64,000 nt of DNA from Methylorubrum aminovorans (lineage in GTDB: Bacteria > Pseudomonadota > Alphaproteobacteria > Rhizobiales > Beijerinckiaceae), in NCBI RefSeq assembly GCF_022179725.1, contig NZ_BPRC01000003.1, positions 248,001 to 312,000 of the forward strand, read 5' to 3'. The notes below the pieces were generated by a model, which did not search any database, was not told where the DNA came from, and worked only from the letters and a program-made list of their open reading frames with translations. Made by a program: the position numbers and the translations under genes. Each line of letters opens with the position of its first letter. Position 1 is the stretch's first letter. Positions 54,482 through 62,922 of the stretch are shown piece by piece.

Positions 54482-56169
54482 ATGAGCCTCCCCTGCACAC
54501 GCCGCAGCCGGATATCGGCGCGGAACAGCCGTGAGGCGGACGCATCGTCCCGACCCAAGCACCACCTTGACCAGAAGCATTCGAAGCAGGGGCGCCGCAT
54601 AGCGAGACGCTGGACGAGGCTCGTCATCGCAGTGATGCCGTTCTTGACGGTCGGGGGAGCCGTCTGGGGGGCCGACTCGGCCGCGACCGCGCCAGCACGT
54701 CCTTCGGTACCGTCCATTGCAGGCACCGCTGCCTCGCCGCCGACACGGGCCGTGTGGGGACCGACCGGCCGGGGGCAAACGTACGCTATGGCGAGCCCGG
54801 CGACGAGCCGGACGTCGAGCTGCTGTGCCTGCCCGACCGCAAGATCGAGCTGCGGGTGTTCGACCCGACCGGCAAGAGTGAGCGCAACCGGGTCAAGCAG
54901 GTGCAACTCGTCGGACTCGGCGCCGTGCAGGCGGAGGAGATCGACCTCGCTCCCATCGACCGGCTGGTGATCACGATGTTCCTTGATGCCGGCAGCCTCG
55001 CGCTCACCGCACTGCTGCTCGACCGGGACTTCGAGGTGTCGTTCCCCGGGGCGCGTCTGCCGGTGCGCGGCGCAGTTGCCTCTGCGTGGGTGCGCAACCT
55101 CCTGCAAACCTGCCTTGCCGACCCACCGGCGGGTGCCCCGGCAGAGAGTCCACCATCGCGCCCTCCGCCCGCCGCGCCGCAAACGAGCGCGGCGGTGCCT
55201 CCGGACGCATCGTCCCAGGCCCCCTCGGGAGCCCCGGTCACCGCAGAGACCGCTGCGGCGGAATCGACCGTCCGCGAGATCCTGGCGCGGACGCTGAGCC
55301 GGGTGTTGACGGTGCGGGAGAGAGCCGGGGACGACGAGCGTTTCCTGACGTCCTCGCTCCGCGCATTGTTCGCGGCGAACGCGCGCGACTTCGACGCCGA
55401 CCCGTACACGGGCAGTCAGGAGCCCCAGGGCTACCGATTGACTGGGCTGTCGTCCAAAACCGAGGGGGGCGGGCCGGTCGTGGTCACCGCGGGCTTCGAC
55501 CTCGAGGGCGCGCCCGACGTCCACCCGCGAATCGCCTACGTCCTGGTGCGCAGCGCCGACCACTGGCGCATCGACGACGTTCGCTACCTCGACGACGGCC
55601 ACACGCTGCGGCAGCTGTTGCGGGGCGGCCCGGCCGCGGCGACGCCGGCCCCACCACGGGCGAGCGCGCCGCTGCCGGCACCCGCACCGGCCGAGGCGGG
55701 GCCGAAGCCGCTGCGGCTCGATACGCCCGCGCGCTTCGCCGCATACCCGGCCGGCCCGGTGTACCGCGGCCCGGCCGCACCCGTCATCTTGGACACCGCG
55801 GACAAGCGGGCGTTCCGCACGCGGCTGCGGGCGATGGCGGCGGACCCGGTCAGCTTCGCCGGGGAATACGCGCTCAGCCTGTGGGGCTGCGGCGGGGGCT
55901 GCGTACAGGGTGCGGTCGTCAGCAAGCGGACCGGGGCGGTCACCGCGCTGCCGGGCTCGGCGTCCGGCTGGGACCGCGTGCCCGCGTCGTTCCGGCCGTT
56001 CGTGTACCGAGCCGACAGCAACCTGCTCGTCGTGTTCGGCCAGGTGAACGAGGAGGGCCCGGTCGCGGCGACGTTCTACCGTTTCGTCGGGGGGACGTTC
56101 ATCAAGTTCAAGGTCGTCCCGATCTCCTCGGACATGCCGGGTTACGAGGCCTACGTGGCTCGCCTCTGA
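54482..56169 (+). pseudogene. Exported protein broken by a frameshift near its N-terminus
   Basis: The frame starting at 54482 encodes a signal peptide (RRWTRLVIAVMPFLTVGGAV, cleavage near WG-AD) and then WGPTGRGQTYAM. The body of the protein lies in another frame: ...VRYGEPGDEPDVELLCLPDR and on to the stop at 56169. Joining them needs one extra base in or near the G5 run at 54771-54775, up to ~54786. The body has a first domain (~54790-55130), an Ala/Pro-rich linker, a domain with RTLSRVLTVRERAGDDERFL, and a last domain with YALSLWGCGGGCVQGAVVSK. No known family. The body alone has a GTG at 54754 but would lack its signal. The antisense frame is a shadow. Confidence 0.7.
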
Positions 56170-56323
56170 CACAAATCTCGGAGAATGGCTCAATCTCTGG
56201 CTACGTGTGACGCCTCGATGCGGCGGGGTCGGAGGCGGCGCTGCAGAGCGCCGCACGCGACCAGTATAGGCTTGATTGGAGCCGCACCAGGAATGGCCGG
56301 CGGTTCGAACCGGTGGTGCGCGA

Positions 56324-56686
56324 TCACTCCCGTGGATTTTCGTCCGGGGCATCGAAATCCAGGACGGTCAGTGCTTGCCGCAGTCGTTCCCGGGCTTCCT
56401 CCACGCGAGCGAATGCGAGGTGGTCCCTGCGACCGATTGAGGTTAGGAACGCGTCCAGCATCTCCGGGCAGTTCCGGACGAGACCGCGGAAATGGTGGCC
56501 CCGCGGGGCGGAGGTCCCGGAGAACCAGTTCTTGACCGTCCGTTCACCCGCACCCGTCCAGCGTGCGACCTGCTTGATCGACGCCGGCCGGTCGCCCAGC
56601 GTCCCCCTCAGTACCACGGACACCATCGCTGCGAACGAAACCTCATCGCCGTCTTGAAGGAACTTGCCCGTCTTCGGAAAGGACAT
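56324..56686 (-). CDS. HTH DNA-binding protein divergent from the recombinase module
   Basis: A 120-residue protein. Start MSFPKTGKFLQDGDEVSFAA at 56686 was chosen because the upstream open part lies in the recombinase's 5' region. The HTH is RPASIKQVARWTGAGERTVKNW, a typical xenobiotic/Cro-like or phage-regulator helix-turn-helix, followed by FSGTSAPRGHHFRGLVRNCP. The C-terminal helix HLAFARVEEARERLRQAL may dimerise. It faces away from the recombinase gene 59 bases off, the classic layout of a regulator of that module. Target operators are not visible. Confidence 0.8.
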   Translation of the reverse strand: MSFPKTGKFLQDGDEVSFAAMVSVVLRGTLGDRPASIKQVARWTGAGERTVKNWFSGTSAPRGHHFRGLVRNCPEMLDAFLTSIGRRDHLAFARVEEARERLRQALTVLDFDAPDENPRE

Positions 56687-56744
56687 TCCACGCTCCCACG
56701 CATAGCTACGATGGGACGCGGACCCTAGCCGGCGTCCCGGCAGG

Positions 56745-58322
56745 ATGGTTGCGACGGAGCATGACGTGGGGAGGGGCAGGACGAACAAGTCCACCGAACA
56801 AAGCACAGTCCGCGCGGTCGCCTACGTGCGCATGTCGACCGACCTTCAGAGGTACTCGACCGAGAACCAGTTGGATCGTATTCGCCGCTTCGCGGATGGG
56901 CGGAATTTCGAGATCGTCCGGATCTACGAGGACGCTGGCCGCAGCGGTCTGACCATCGACGGGCGCGAGGCGCTCCAGCGCCTCATGGCGGACGTCACGT
57001 CGGGCATCCCGGACTTCGAGGCCATCCTCGTCTACGACGTGAGCCGCTGGGGGCGCTTCCAGGACGCCGACGAGGGGGCCTACCACGAGCACGTCTGCCG
57101 TCGCGCCGGCATCACCGTGCACTACTGTGCCGAGCAGTTCGACAACGACGGCAGCATCGGCTCCACGTTGCTGAAGGCCGTGAAGCGGGTGATGGCCGGC
57201 GAGTACAGCCGGGAACTGTCGGTCAAGGTGTTCGCCGGGCAGTGCCGGCTTGTCCAGCGCGGTTACCGACAGGGCGGCATGGCCGACTACGGCCTGCGTC
57301 GGCTCCTCGTCGACGAGCACGGGGCCGTCAAGGTGGAACTCGCCCGGGGCGAGCGGAAGAGCCTGCAGACCGACCGCGTTGTCCTCGTCCCCGGCCCCGA
57401 CCGGGAAGTCGAGACGGTGCGGCGCATGTACCGCCTGTTCACGTCCGGCGTCGGCGAGCGCGAGATCGCCGAGGGACTTAATCGCGACGGGATCAAGACA
57501 GACCTCGGCCGTGCCTGGACGAGAGGTACGGTTCACCAGGTGCTGACGAACGGCAAGTACGTCGGCGACAACGTCTACAACCGGGTGTCGTGCAAGCTGC
57601 GGCAGCGCCGGACCATCAACGACCCCGCGCTGTGGGTCGTGGCGAAGGGCGCCTTCACGCCCCTGGTGGATGCCTCCGTGTTCGAACGTGCCAGGGCCAT
57701 CGTGGAGGAACGAACCCGTCGCCTCGACGACGAGGAACTGCTGGCCTTGCTGAACGAATTGCTGCGAGCCACTGGGGCCCTGTCGAGCCTTGTCATCGAC
57801 GAGCGCGACGACATGCCGTCGAGCAGCGTCTACCGGCGCCGCTTCGGCAGCCTCCTGCGGGCCTACCGGCTCGTCGGCTATGCGCCCGACCGCAACTACC
57901 GCTACCTGGAAATCAACCGCCGCCTGCGCGACCTCCACCCTGAGGTCGTCGCTACGGTCGTGGCGGGCCTGGAGGACGCAGGCGGTTCGGTCGTCCGCGA
58001 CTCGGCGACCGATCTGCTCACGTGCAATGGCGAGTTCACTGCTTCCGTCGTGATCGCACGGCACCGGGAGACCGCCGCCGGCTCGGCGCGGTGGCAGATT
58101 CGTCTCGATGCTGGCTTGGCCCCCGACGTCACCGTCGCCGTTCGCATGGGTCCGGGGAACACCGAGCCACTCGACTACTACGTCCTGCCGCGCATCGACA
58201 TGACGGGACCGCACCTGCGCCTCGCGGAGTGCAACGGCCTCTCGCTCGACGGCTACCGGTTCGACGACCTCGGGTTCTTCTTCTCGCTGGCCGCGCGGGC
58301 CACGCTCACGGAGGCCGCATGA
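56745..58322 (+). CDS. Large serine recombinase
   Basis: A 525-residue recombinase. The resolvase domain (~20-165) has the catalytic Ser in AYVRMSTDLQRYSTENQ, LVYDVSRWGRFQD, and the Arg-bearing GEYSRELSVKVFAGQCRLVQ. The recombinase domain (~200-320) has YRLFTSGVGEREIAEGLNRD and VHQVLTNGKYVGDN. A long C-terminal part includes a variable region with TLLKAVKRV-type coiled-coil character and no zinc ribbon. Such enzymes integrate or excise elements with simple attachment sites. The gene ends ATGA, overlapping the ParB-like gene. Confidence 0.9.
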   Translation: MVATEHDVGRGRTNKSTEQSTVRAVAYVRMSTDLQRYSTENQLDRIRRFADGRNFEIVRIYEDAGRSGLTIDGREALQRLMADVTSGIPDFEAILVYDVSRWGRFQDADEGAYHEHVCRRAGITVHYCAEQFDNDGSIGSTLLKAVKRVMAGEYSRELSVKVFAGQCRLVQRGYRQGGMADYGLRRLLVDEHGAVKVELARGERKSLQTDRVVLVPGPDREVETVRRMYRLFTSGVGEREIAEGLNRDGIKTDLGRAWTRGTVHQVLTNGKYVGDNVYNRVSCKLRQRRTINDPALWVVAKGAFTPLVDASVFERARAIVEERTRRLDDEELLALLNELLRATGALSSLVIDERDDMPSSSVYRRRFGSLLRAYRLVGYAPDRNYRYLEINRRLRDLHPEVVATVVAGLEDAGGSVVRDSATDLLTCNGEFTASVVIARHRETAAGSARWQIRLDAGLAPDVTVAVRMGPGNTEPLDYYVLPRIDMTGPHLRLAECNGLSLDGYRFDDLGFFFSLAARATLTEAA

Positions 58323-59218
58323 TGGAGGAGACGGTCAGCAGGCGGGTCGCCATGATCCCGGTCGACAGGATCACGGTGCTCAACCCACGCGCCCGCGAGA
58401 AACGGCGGTTCAGGGAAATCGTCGAGAACATCGGCGCGGTGGGCCTAAAGCGCCCGATCACCGTCACGCGCATCCCGTCGGGCGATGGATTCCCGGCCTA
58501 CGGTGTCGTGTGCGGCGAGGGGCGCCTTCGGGCGTGCATGGCGCTGGGACAGGCGGAGGTCGCCGCCGTAGTCGTCGAGGCCTGCGAGCAGGACTGCCTT
58601 GTGATGAGCCTCGTGGAGAACTGCGCCCGGCGGCAGCACCGCCCCGCCGACCTCCTCCATGACGTGGGAACCCTGCGCAAGCGCGGCTACACCGACGCCG
58701 CCATCGCGGCCAAGATCGGGTGCACGCCGCAGTGGGTCAACATGGTCGGCGGCCTGATCGAGCGGGGCGAGGAGCGCCTCCTGGCGGCGGTCGAGACAGG
58801 TGTCCTCCCGCTAAGCGTCGCGGTGGAGATCGCGCGAGCCGATGAGGAGGGCGTGCAAGGCCTCCTTACGCAGGCGTACGCCGAGGGAAAGTTGTCCGGC
58901 GGAAAGCTGGTCAAGGTGCGTCGCCTCCTGGAGGCCCGAACCAGACGGGGGCGGAGAGCCGACGACAACCCCTTTGGAAAGAAGCAAACCAGGCGCCCGA
59001 CCTCGACCGCCGCGTTGCTGCGCGTCTTCCAGCAGGAGGCCGACCGCCAGCGTGTCTTCGTCAAGAAGGCGGAGGTCACGCAGTCCCGCCTGATGTTCGT
59101 GGTCGAAGCCCTGCGCCAGCTCAAGAAGGACGGCAGCTTCGTGACTCTGCTTCGAACCGAACGGCTCGACGATATGCCGGCCGATCTCGACGCCCGTGTC
59201 TCCGGTAGGCTGGCATGA
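58319..59218 (+). CDS. ParB/Spo0J-like protein, first of two
   Basis: A 299-residue protein starting MMEETVSRRVAMIPVDRITV. It has the ParB/Srx-like N-terminal domain with the CTPase-type GEGRLRACMALGQAEVAA and the ENCARRQHRPADLLHDV helix, then an HTH (AAIAAKIGCTPQWVNMVGGL) and a C-terminal helical tail. ParB family members bind CTP and DNA and usually work with ParA in segregation; here the partner would be the recombinase and the RepB-like protein. Overlaps its neighbours by 4 bases on both sides (ATGA). Confidence 0.8.
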   Translation: MMEETVSRRVAMIPVDRITVLNPRAREKRRFREIVENIGAVGLKRPITVTRIPSGDGFPAYGVVCGEGRLRACMALGQAEVAAVVVEACEQDCLVMSLVENCARRQHRPADLLHDVGTLRKRGYTDAAIAAKIGCTPQWVNMVGGLIERGEERLLAAVETGVLPLSVAVEIARADEEGVQGLLTQAYAEGKLSGGKLVKVRRLLEARTRRGRRADDNPFGKKQTRRPTSTAALLRVFQQEADRQRVFVKKAEVTQSRLMFVVEALRQLKKDGSFVTLLRTERLDDMPADLDARVSGRLA

Positions 59219-60123
59219 ACACGGTCGCAAGGCGAAGCTTCACCCTGGGGTTCGAGCCCGAGTTACTCGTCGTACCGCTCGCTGCGCTGATGCCGGTTAA
59301 AACGCTGCGGCCCACGGTAAAGGCGAGTCATAAGTACGCGCAGATCGCGCAGTCCATCCGGGAGATCGGCTTGGTGGAGCCCCCGGTTGTCGCCCGCGAC
59401 CTCGCGGCGCCGGGCCGCTACCTGCTTCTGGACGGCCATCTGCGCGTCGAGATCCTCAAGGATGAGGGACGGACCGAGGTCGAGTGCCTCGTGTCCACGG
59501 ACGACGAGGCGTTCACCTACAATCGGAGCGTCAACCGGATCTCGCCGGTAATGGAGCGGGCCATGATCCTGCGCGCCCTGGAGCGGGGTGTGCCTGAAGC
59601 GAAGATCGCGGCCGCCATGTCTTTGGAAGCGGTCAGCGTGAAGCGGCGCATGAAGATGCTCGTCGGGATATGCGACGAGGCGACAAGCCAACTCAACGAC
59701 AAGCATTGCCCGCTCGCCGTCTTCGATATCCTTCGAAAGATGAAGCCGTTGCGCCAGATGGCCGCCGCCGAGCTCATGGTCCAGCACAACAACTTCAGCG
59801 TCGCTTACGCGTCCGCCATCCTCGCTGGCACCCCCTCGGGTGACCTCGTCGCCGGAGCAAAGCCGGCACCCAAAGGCGTCACCCCGGCCGCGATGGCACG
59901 GCTGGAACGGGAACTCGACAACCTGCAAGCTGCCGTCGGCGCAGTGCAGGACTCGTTCAGCCGCGACAACCTGCACCTGACGGTGGCCAAGGGCTATCTG
60001 AGGAAGCTCCTGACCAATCGCTCGGTGCTACTGTTCCTGGGTGACCGCTACCCTGAACTCTTGGAGCAGTTCCAGGCGATTGCCGACGTGGCGGCGACCG
60101 AGCCCGCGGACGCGGCCGCATAG
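59215..60123 (+). CDS. RepB/ParB-like protein, second of two
   Basis: A 302-residue protein. The N-terminal part, MNTVARRSFTLGFEPELLVV and YLLLDGHLRVEILKDEGR (ParB-domain GxGxR-like segment DGHLRVE), is followed by an HTH (VPEAKIAAAMSLEAVSVKRR) and a C-terminal helical region with LLTNRSVLLFLGDRYPELLE, which is the pattern of the RepB C-terminal domain in plasmid partition proteins. ATG overlaps the previous stop as ATGA. It completes the recombinase-ParB-RepB operon. No ParA ATPase is adjacent. Confidence 0.8.
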   Translation: MNTVARRSFTLGFEPELLVVPLAALMPVKTLRPTVKASHKYAQIAQSIREIGLVEPPVVARDLAAPGRYLLLDGHLRVEILKDEGRTEVECLVSTDDEAFTYNRSVNRISPVMERAMILRALERGVPEAKIAAAMSLEAVSVKRRMKMLVGICDEATSQLNDKHCPLAVFDILRKMKPLRQMAAAELMVQHNNFSVAYASAILAGTPSGDLVAGAKPAPKGVTPAAMARLERELDNLQAAVGAVQDSFSRDNLHLTVAKGYLRKLLTNRSVLLFLGDRYPELLEQFQAIADVAATEPADAAA

Positions 60124-60748
60124 ATGAGGCCCGCCGCGAGATCGGCGCGCACGTCGTTGGACCGCTCCTGGAGCAGTTCCCAGCAGCCTGCGCTCGAGCG
60201 GTGGTGTTCGAGGCGGCCGAACCCATAGGCTCAGGCCAAACCCGGTTCGGCGGCGTGCCCAACCTGCCGTTTGGTGCCGCCTGGCCACCCGCTTGCTCTG
60301 CAGCAGGCAGCCAGCCCGCGACCGTCGATCCCAGCGACATCGGCATCGCCCGCCGCGTCGCGGGCAGGTGCGCAAGGCCGGCGACCTTTCCCTACTGCTG
60401 CCCGGCAAAGCCTGGCCCCAGCCTACGCCCGACACGCGCTCGCAGCCCGGGTCGCTGCCCGGCTGCATCGCGCCAAAGTGGCTGCCCCCCACTAATGCGC
60501 GGGCACTCAATACGAGTGGAGGGGACACCATGGGGTCGTGCATATACCCGAGGCAGTGGTCCTAGGGCGAGCGAGCGAGGGCTGGTGACGATCATGGCGC
60601 GCAAAAACTCGCGGGGCGTCGACCTGATCAAGATCCGGTCATGACGGGGTGGCAGGGGGCGGGTTGCACGGGCGGACGCTCAAACTCCCGAGGGCCGTCC
60701 CACTCAAGCCGGCCTCGGAAGGTTAATCGACGAAGGTTCTGACTGGAG
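60124..60748. other. Gap with a decayed DUF1963 (YwqG-like) remnant
   Basis: 625 bases after the RepB-like gene. In one frame at ~60126-60290 it reads VVFEAAEPIGSGQTRFGGVP then NLPFGAAWP, the DUF1963 signature (FGGxPxLP.g.eWP), and it continues in a shifted frame with VRKAGDLSLLLPGKAWP. There is no start codon. Clearly a broken gene. The rest is unassigned. Confidence 0.55.
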
Positions 60749-61804
60749 ATGCCGCGGGGGCGCGCGATGGACTGGTTCGAGCATCTGACGGGGTTCCGGG
60801 AGACGGGCTACGGGGAGACGCAGGCCCGGCTGCGCGTGGTCGACGGCCGCCTCGTCCACGAGGGCTCGGACGAGAGCTTCGCGGTCGGGGCGCTGACCCT
60901 GCCGTCCCTGGCGGAGCTTCGCACCGCGGCGTTGGGCGTGCAGCGCCCGGGCCGATTGCGGCTCTCCATCGCCGAGGGCGACGTGCGCGCGATGCACGGG
61001 CTGCCCGAGAACCGCGGCGCGCTGTTCCAGGTCGCCTCGCAGTTCAACATGCTGGAGATGGTGGGTCCGGACGTAACTCCAGAGCATGGCGTGGCCGGCT
61101 ACGCGCACGACCGCACGCAGGGGCCGGCCTGCGCGATGGCGGCGGGTGCGGCCACGATCTACCGCAACTACCTCGTGCCGGTGACGGAGGAGATCGGTCA
61201 GACGGCGGAGCGCCAGCTCGACGGCCTCTCCGACTTCGGGGATGCACTGGCGCAGCGGCTCAGCACCGACCGCGGCAGTCTCTGGGTGATGCGCAACGGC
61301 TACGCGCTGCCGACGCGGGACGGGCTGATGGCCATCGCCGAGCACCTCGGCGCAGCCAACGAGAACGCCCTCAACGATCTGCGCGGCCGGCTGCGGCTCG
61401 GCCTGCACCAGGATGTCGAAGTCACCGACGGGCCGGCGCCGGGCCCGCTCGTCAGCCAGATCTTCTGTTCGGCGCTGCCAGTGGCCTACACGCGCCTGCC
61501 GGCATCGGCCTGGGCGTCGTTCGCGCTCCTTGTGCTGGAGGCTGCCTACGAGGGTACGCTGCTGGCAGGGGTGCTGAACGCGGCACGCGGCGCCTCGAAC
61601 CGCGTGCTGCTGACGCGGCTCGGCGGAGGCGCCTTCGGCAACGCGGACGCTTGGATCGACGTGGCGATGCTGCGGGCGCTGCGGTTAGCACGAGGGCAAG
61701 ACCTCGACGTGGCCATCGTCAGCTACGGACCGCCTTCATTGGGCTTGAGGCACCTCGTCCGGTCGTATGACGAGACAGGCCGCACCTCGGATTCAGACGG
61801 ATAG
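60749..61804 (+). CDS. Macrodomain-like protein
   Basis: A 351-residue protein; an alternative ATG at 60767 gives MDWFEHLTGFRETGYGETQA and may be the true start. The middle has QFNMLEMVGPDVTPEHGVAG, then RTQGPACAMAAGAATIYRNY. The C-terminal third has NRVLLTRLGGGAFGNADAWI and DLDVAIVSYGPPSLG, close to the ADP-ribose-binding macrodomain end (LTLLGGGAFGN). So a divergent macrodomain is likely, perhaps with roles in ADP-ribosyl turnover. No signal peptide. Family call is a pattern match and needs confirmation. Confidence 0.6.
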   Translation: MPRGRAMDWFEHLTGFRETGYGETQARLRVVDGRLVHEGSDESFAVGALTLPSLAELRTAALGVQRPGRLRLSIAEGDVRAMHGLPENRGALFQVASQFNMLEMVGPDVTPEHGVAGYAHDRTQGPACAMAAGAATIYRNYLVPVTEEIGQTAERQLDGLSDFGDALAQRLSTDRGSLWVMRNGYALPTRDGLMAIAEHLGAANENALNDLRGRLRLGLHQDVEVTDGPAPGPLVSQIFCSALPVAYTRLPASAWASFALLVLEAAYEGTLLAGVLNAARGASNRVLLTRLGGGAFGNADAWIDVAMLRALRLARGQDLDVAIVSYGPPSLGLRHLVRSYDETGRTSDSDG

Positions 61805-61811
61805 ACCCCAT

Positions 61812-62603
61812 TCATTGCTCTGCCACGTAGAGGTCGACCATCGCCTGGATCGGTCGGAACCCCAGCTCGTTCCTGTTGAGATAGCCGGGGTGGTAGGTGC
61901 GAAAGGTCGCCTTCGGTAGGATGGGATGGATGTAGCGAGCGGCCTGCCGGATCGAGAACGGCGCCAGCGCGATACTTTCGCAACCCGGAAGCTCATCGCT
62001 CACGAAGGCGTCGTAGTGCGGGCCGCTCACGAAGATCGTCAGGGTCGGACGCAGGATCTCGATCTCGGCGGTCAGCAATCCGCGTTGCCTGATCAGAAAG
62101 TCGGACCGGATCGCTTCGGGGACCGCCCAGGGCGTGTACCCCTGCCCGGAGTTGGCCGAACACCGCACGACGTTCGTCCAGACCATGCTGGTTGAGCCAT
62201 ACGCCTGCACCGCCTCGCGCACCCAGCGGAAATATCGCCAGAACGGCCCCCGGCTGGCGGGGTGATCGGCGGCGAAGTCGAACTCGCCGTAGCCGTAGGT
62301 CAACGCCTCAACCGCTTCCTTATGCTGCGCGAAGTCACCCAACGATGCGATATCGGGGTAATCCCAACCTAGACCGTCCGCGCGCAGTCGTTCACCCTCC
62401 CAGCTCCAGCCCGCCGTCTCCTGCCCGATCCACAGAATCCGGTGTTCAGCCGTCTGCCACGCTGCCGGGATCTTGATCAACAACGGAGGTGAGAACGCCT
62501 CCAGCAGTTCGGGGGCGGCATCCCCCAGGGCCGCCTGGAATTCTAGGTAGCGGGCGTCGAGATGCGACTGGGACAAAGCAGTTCCTCCACGGAGGCCTAT
62601 CAT
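61812..62603 (-). CDS. Uracil-DNA-glycosylase-fold-like protein
   Basis: A 263-residue protein. ATG at 62603 (MIGLRGGTALSQSHLDARYL) is preferred to a TTG at 62633 that would run into the upstream stop. UDG-superfamily-like features: HRILWIGQETAGWSW (motif 1-like), SMVWTNVVRCSAN (as in family 4 TNxVKC), LTIFVSGPHYDAFV, and TYHPGYLNRNELG (motif 2-like HPxxLxR). No Fe-S cysteine set. Activity is uncertain. It is transcribed with the small gene upstream (14 bases between). Confidence 0.6.
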   Translation of the reverse strand: MIGLRGGTALSQSHLDARYLEFQAALGDAAPELLEAFSPPLLIKIPAAWQTAEHRILWIGQETAGWSWEGERLRADGLGWDYPDIASLGDFAQHKEAVEALTYGYGEFDFAADHPASRGPFWRYFRWVREAVQAYGSTSMVWTNVVRCSANSGQGYTPWAVPEAIRSDFLIRQRGLLTAEIEILRPTLTIFVSGPHYDAFVSDELPGCESIALAPFSIRQAARYIHPILPKATFRTYHPGYLNRNELGFRPIQAMVDLYVAEQ

Positions 62604-62616
62604 TGACGATGAGAAC

Positions 62617-62922
62617 TCAGTCGCCGCAGTCAACTCCCACGGCGGTTTTCGCGCCCTGTTCGGCCTCGTACCGCCGCGCCTCTGCTTCCAAATAGCACGC
62701 CTCTTCCCCTAGGCGGCGCGCGTAGTCCTCCGAGATGCGCTCGAAGGTGCCGTCCTCGACGAACGCCTCCAACACGGCGCGAGCCGAACCGGTTGCTGCG
62801 AGCCTGTGCTTCGCACCAGCTGCGATTTCGGGATGATTTTCGACGAGGGAGGATAGGTACGCGACCGCCTCGCCTTGATCGGAGTGGATGTAGATGCACT
62901 CGACGATTGGCAGGAACATCAT
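62617..62922 (-). CDS. Small hypothetical protein upstream of the UDG-like gene
   Basis: A 101-residue protein: MMFLPIVECIYIHSDQGEAV then AYLSSLVENHPEIAAGAKHR and a Glu/Arg-rich helical end. A start at 63054 is also open, but the added residues are low-information. No family recognised. It is first of a two-gene unit with the UDG-like protein on the minus strand. Probably cytoplasmic. Confidence 0.5.
   Translation of the reverse strand: MMFLPIVECIYIHSDQGEAVAYLSSLVENHPEIAAGAKHRLAATGSARAVLEAFVEDGTFERISEDYARRLGEEACYLEAEARRYEAEQGAKTAVGVDCGD

Noticed and set aside
54754..56169. A normal gene starting at GTG 54754
   Set aside because: It would lack a signal peptide although the body has exported-protein character, and a signal peptide is present in the neighbouring frame just upstream.
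54457..56352. 631-codon minus-strand open frame opposite the frameshifted exported protein
   Set aside because: Low-complexity Arg/Ala/Gly composition and no domain; the plus strand has a signal peptide and coherent protein sequence.
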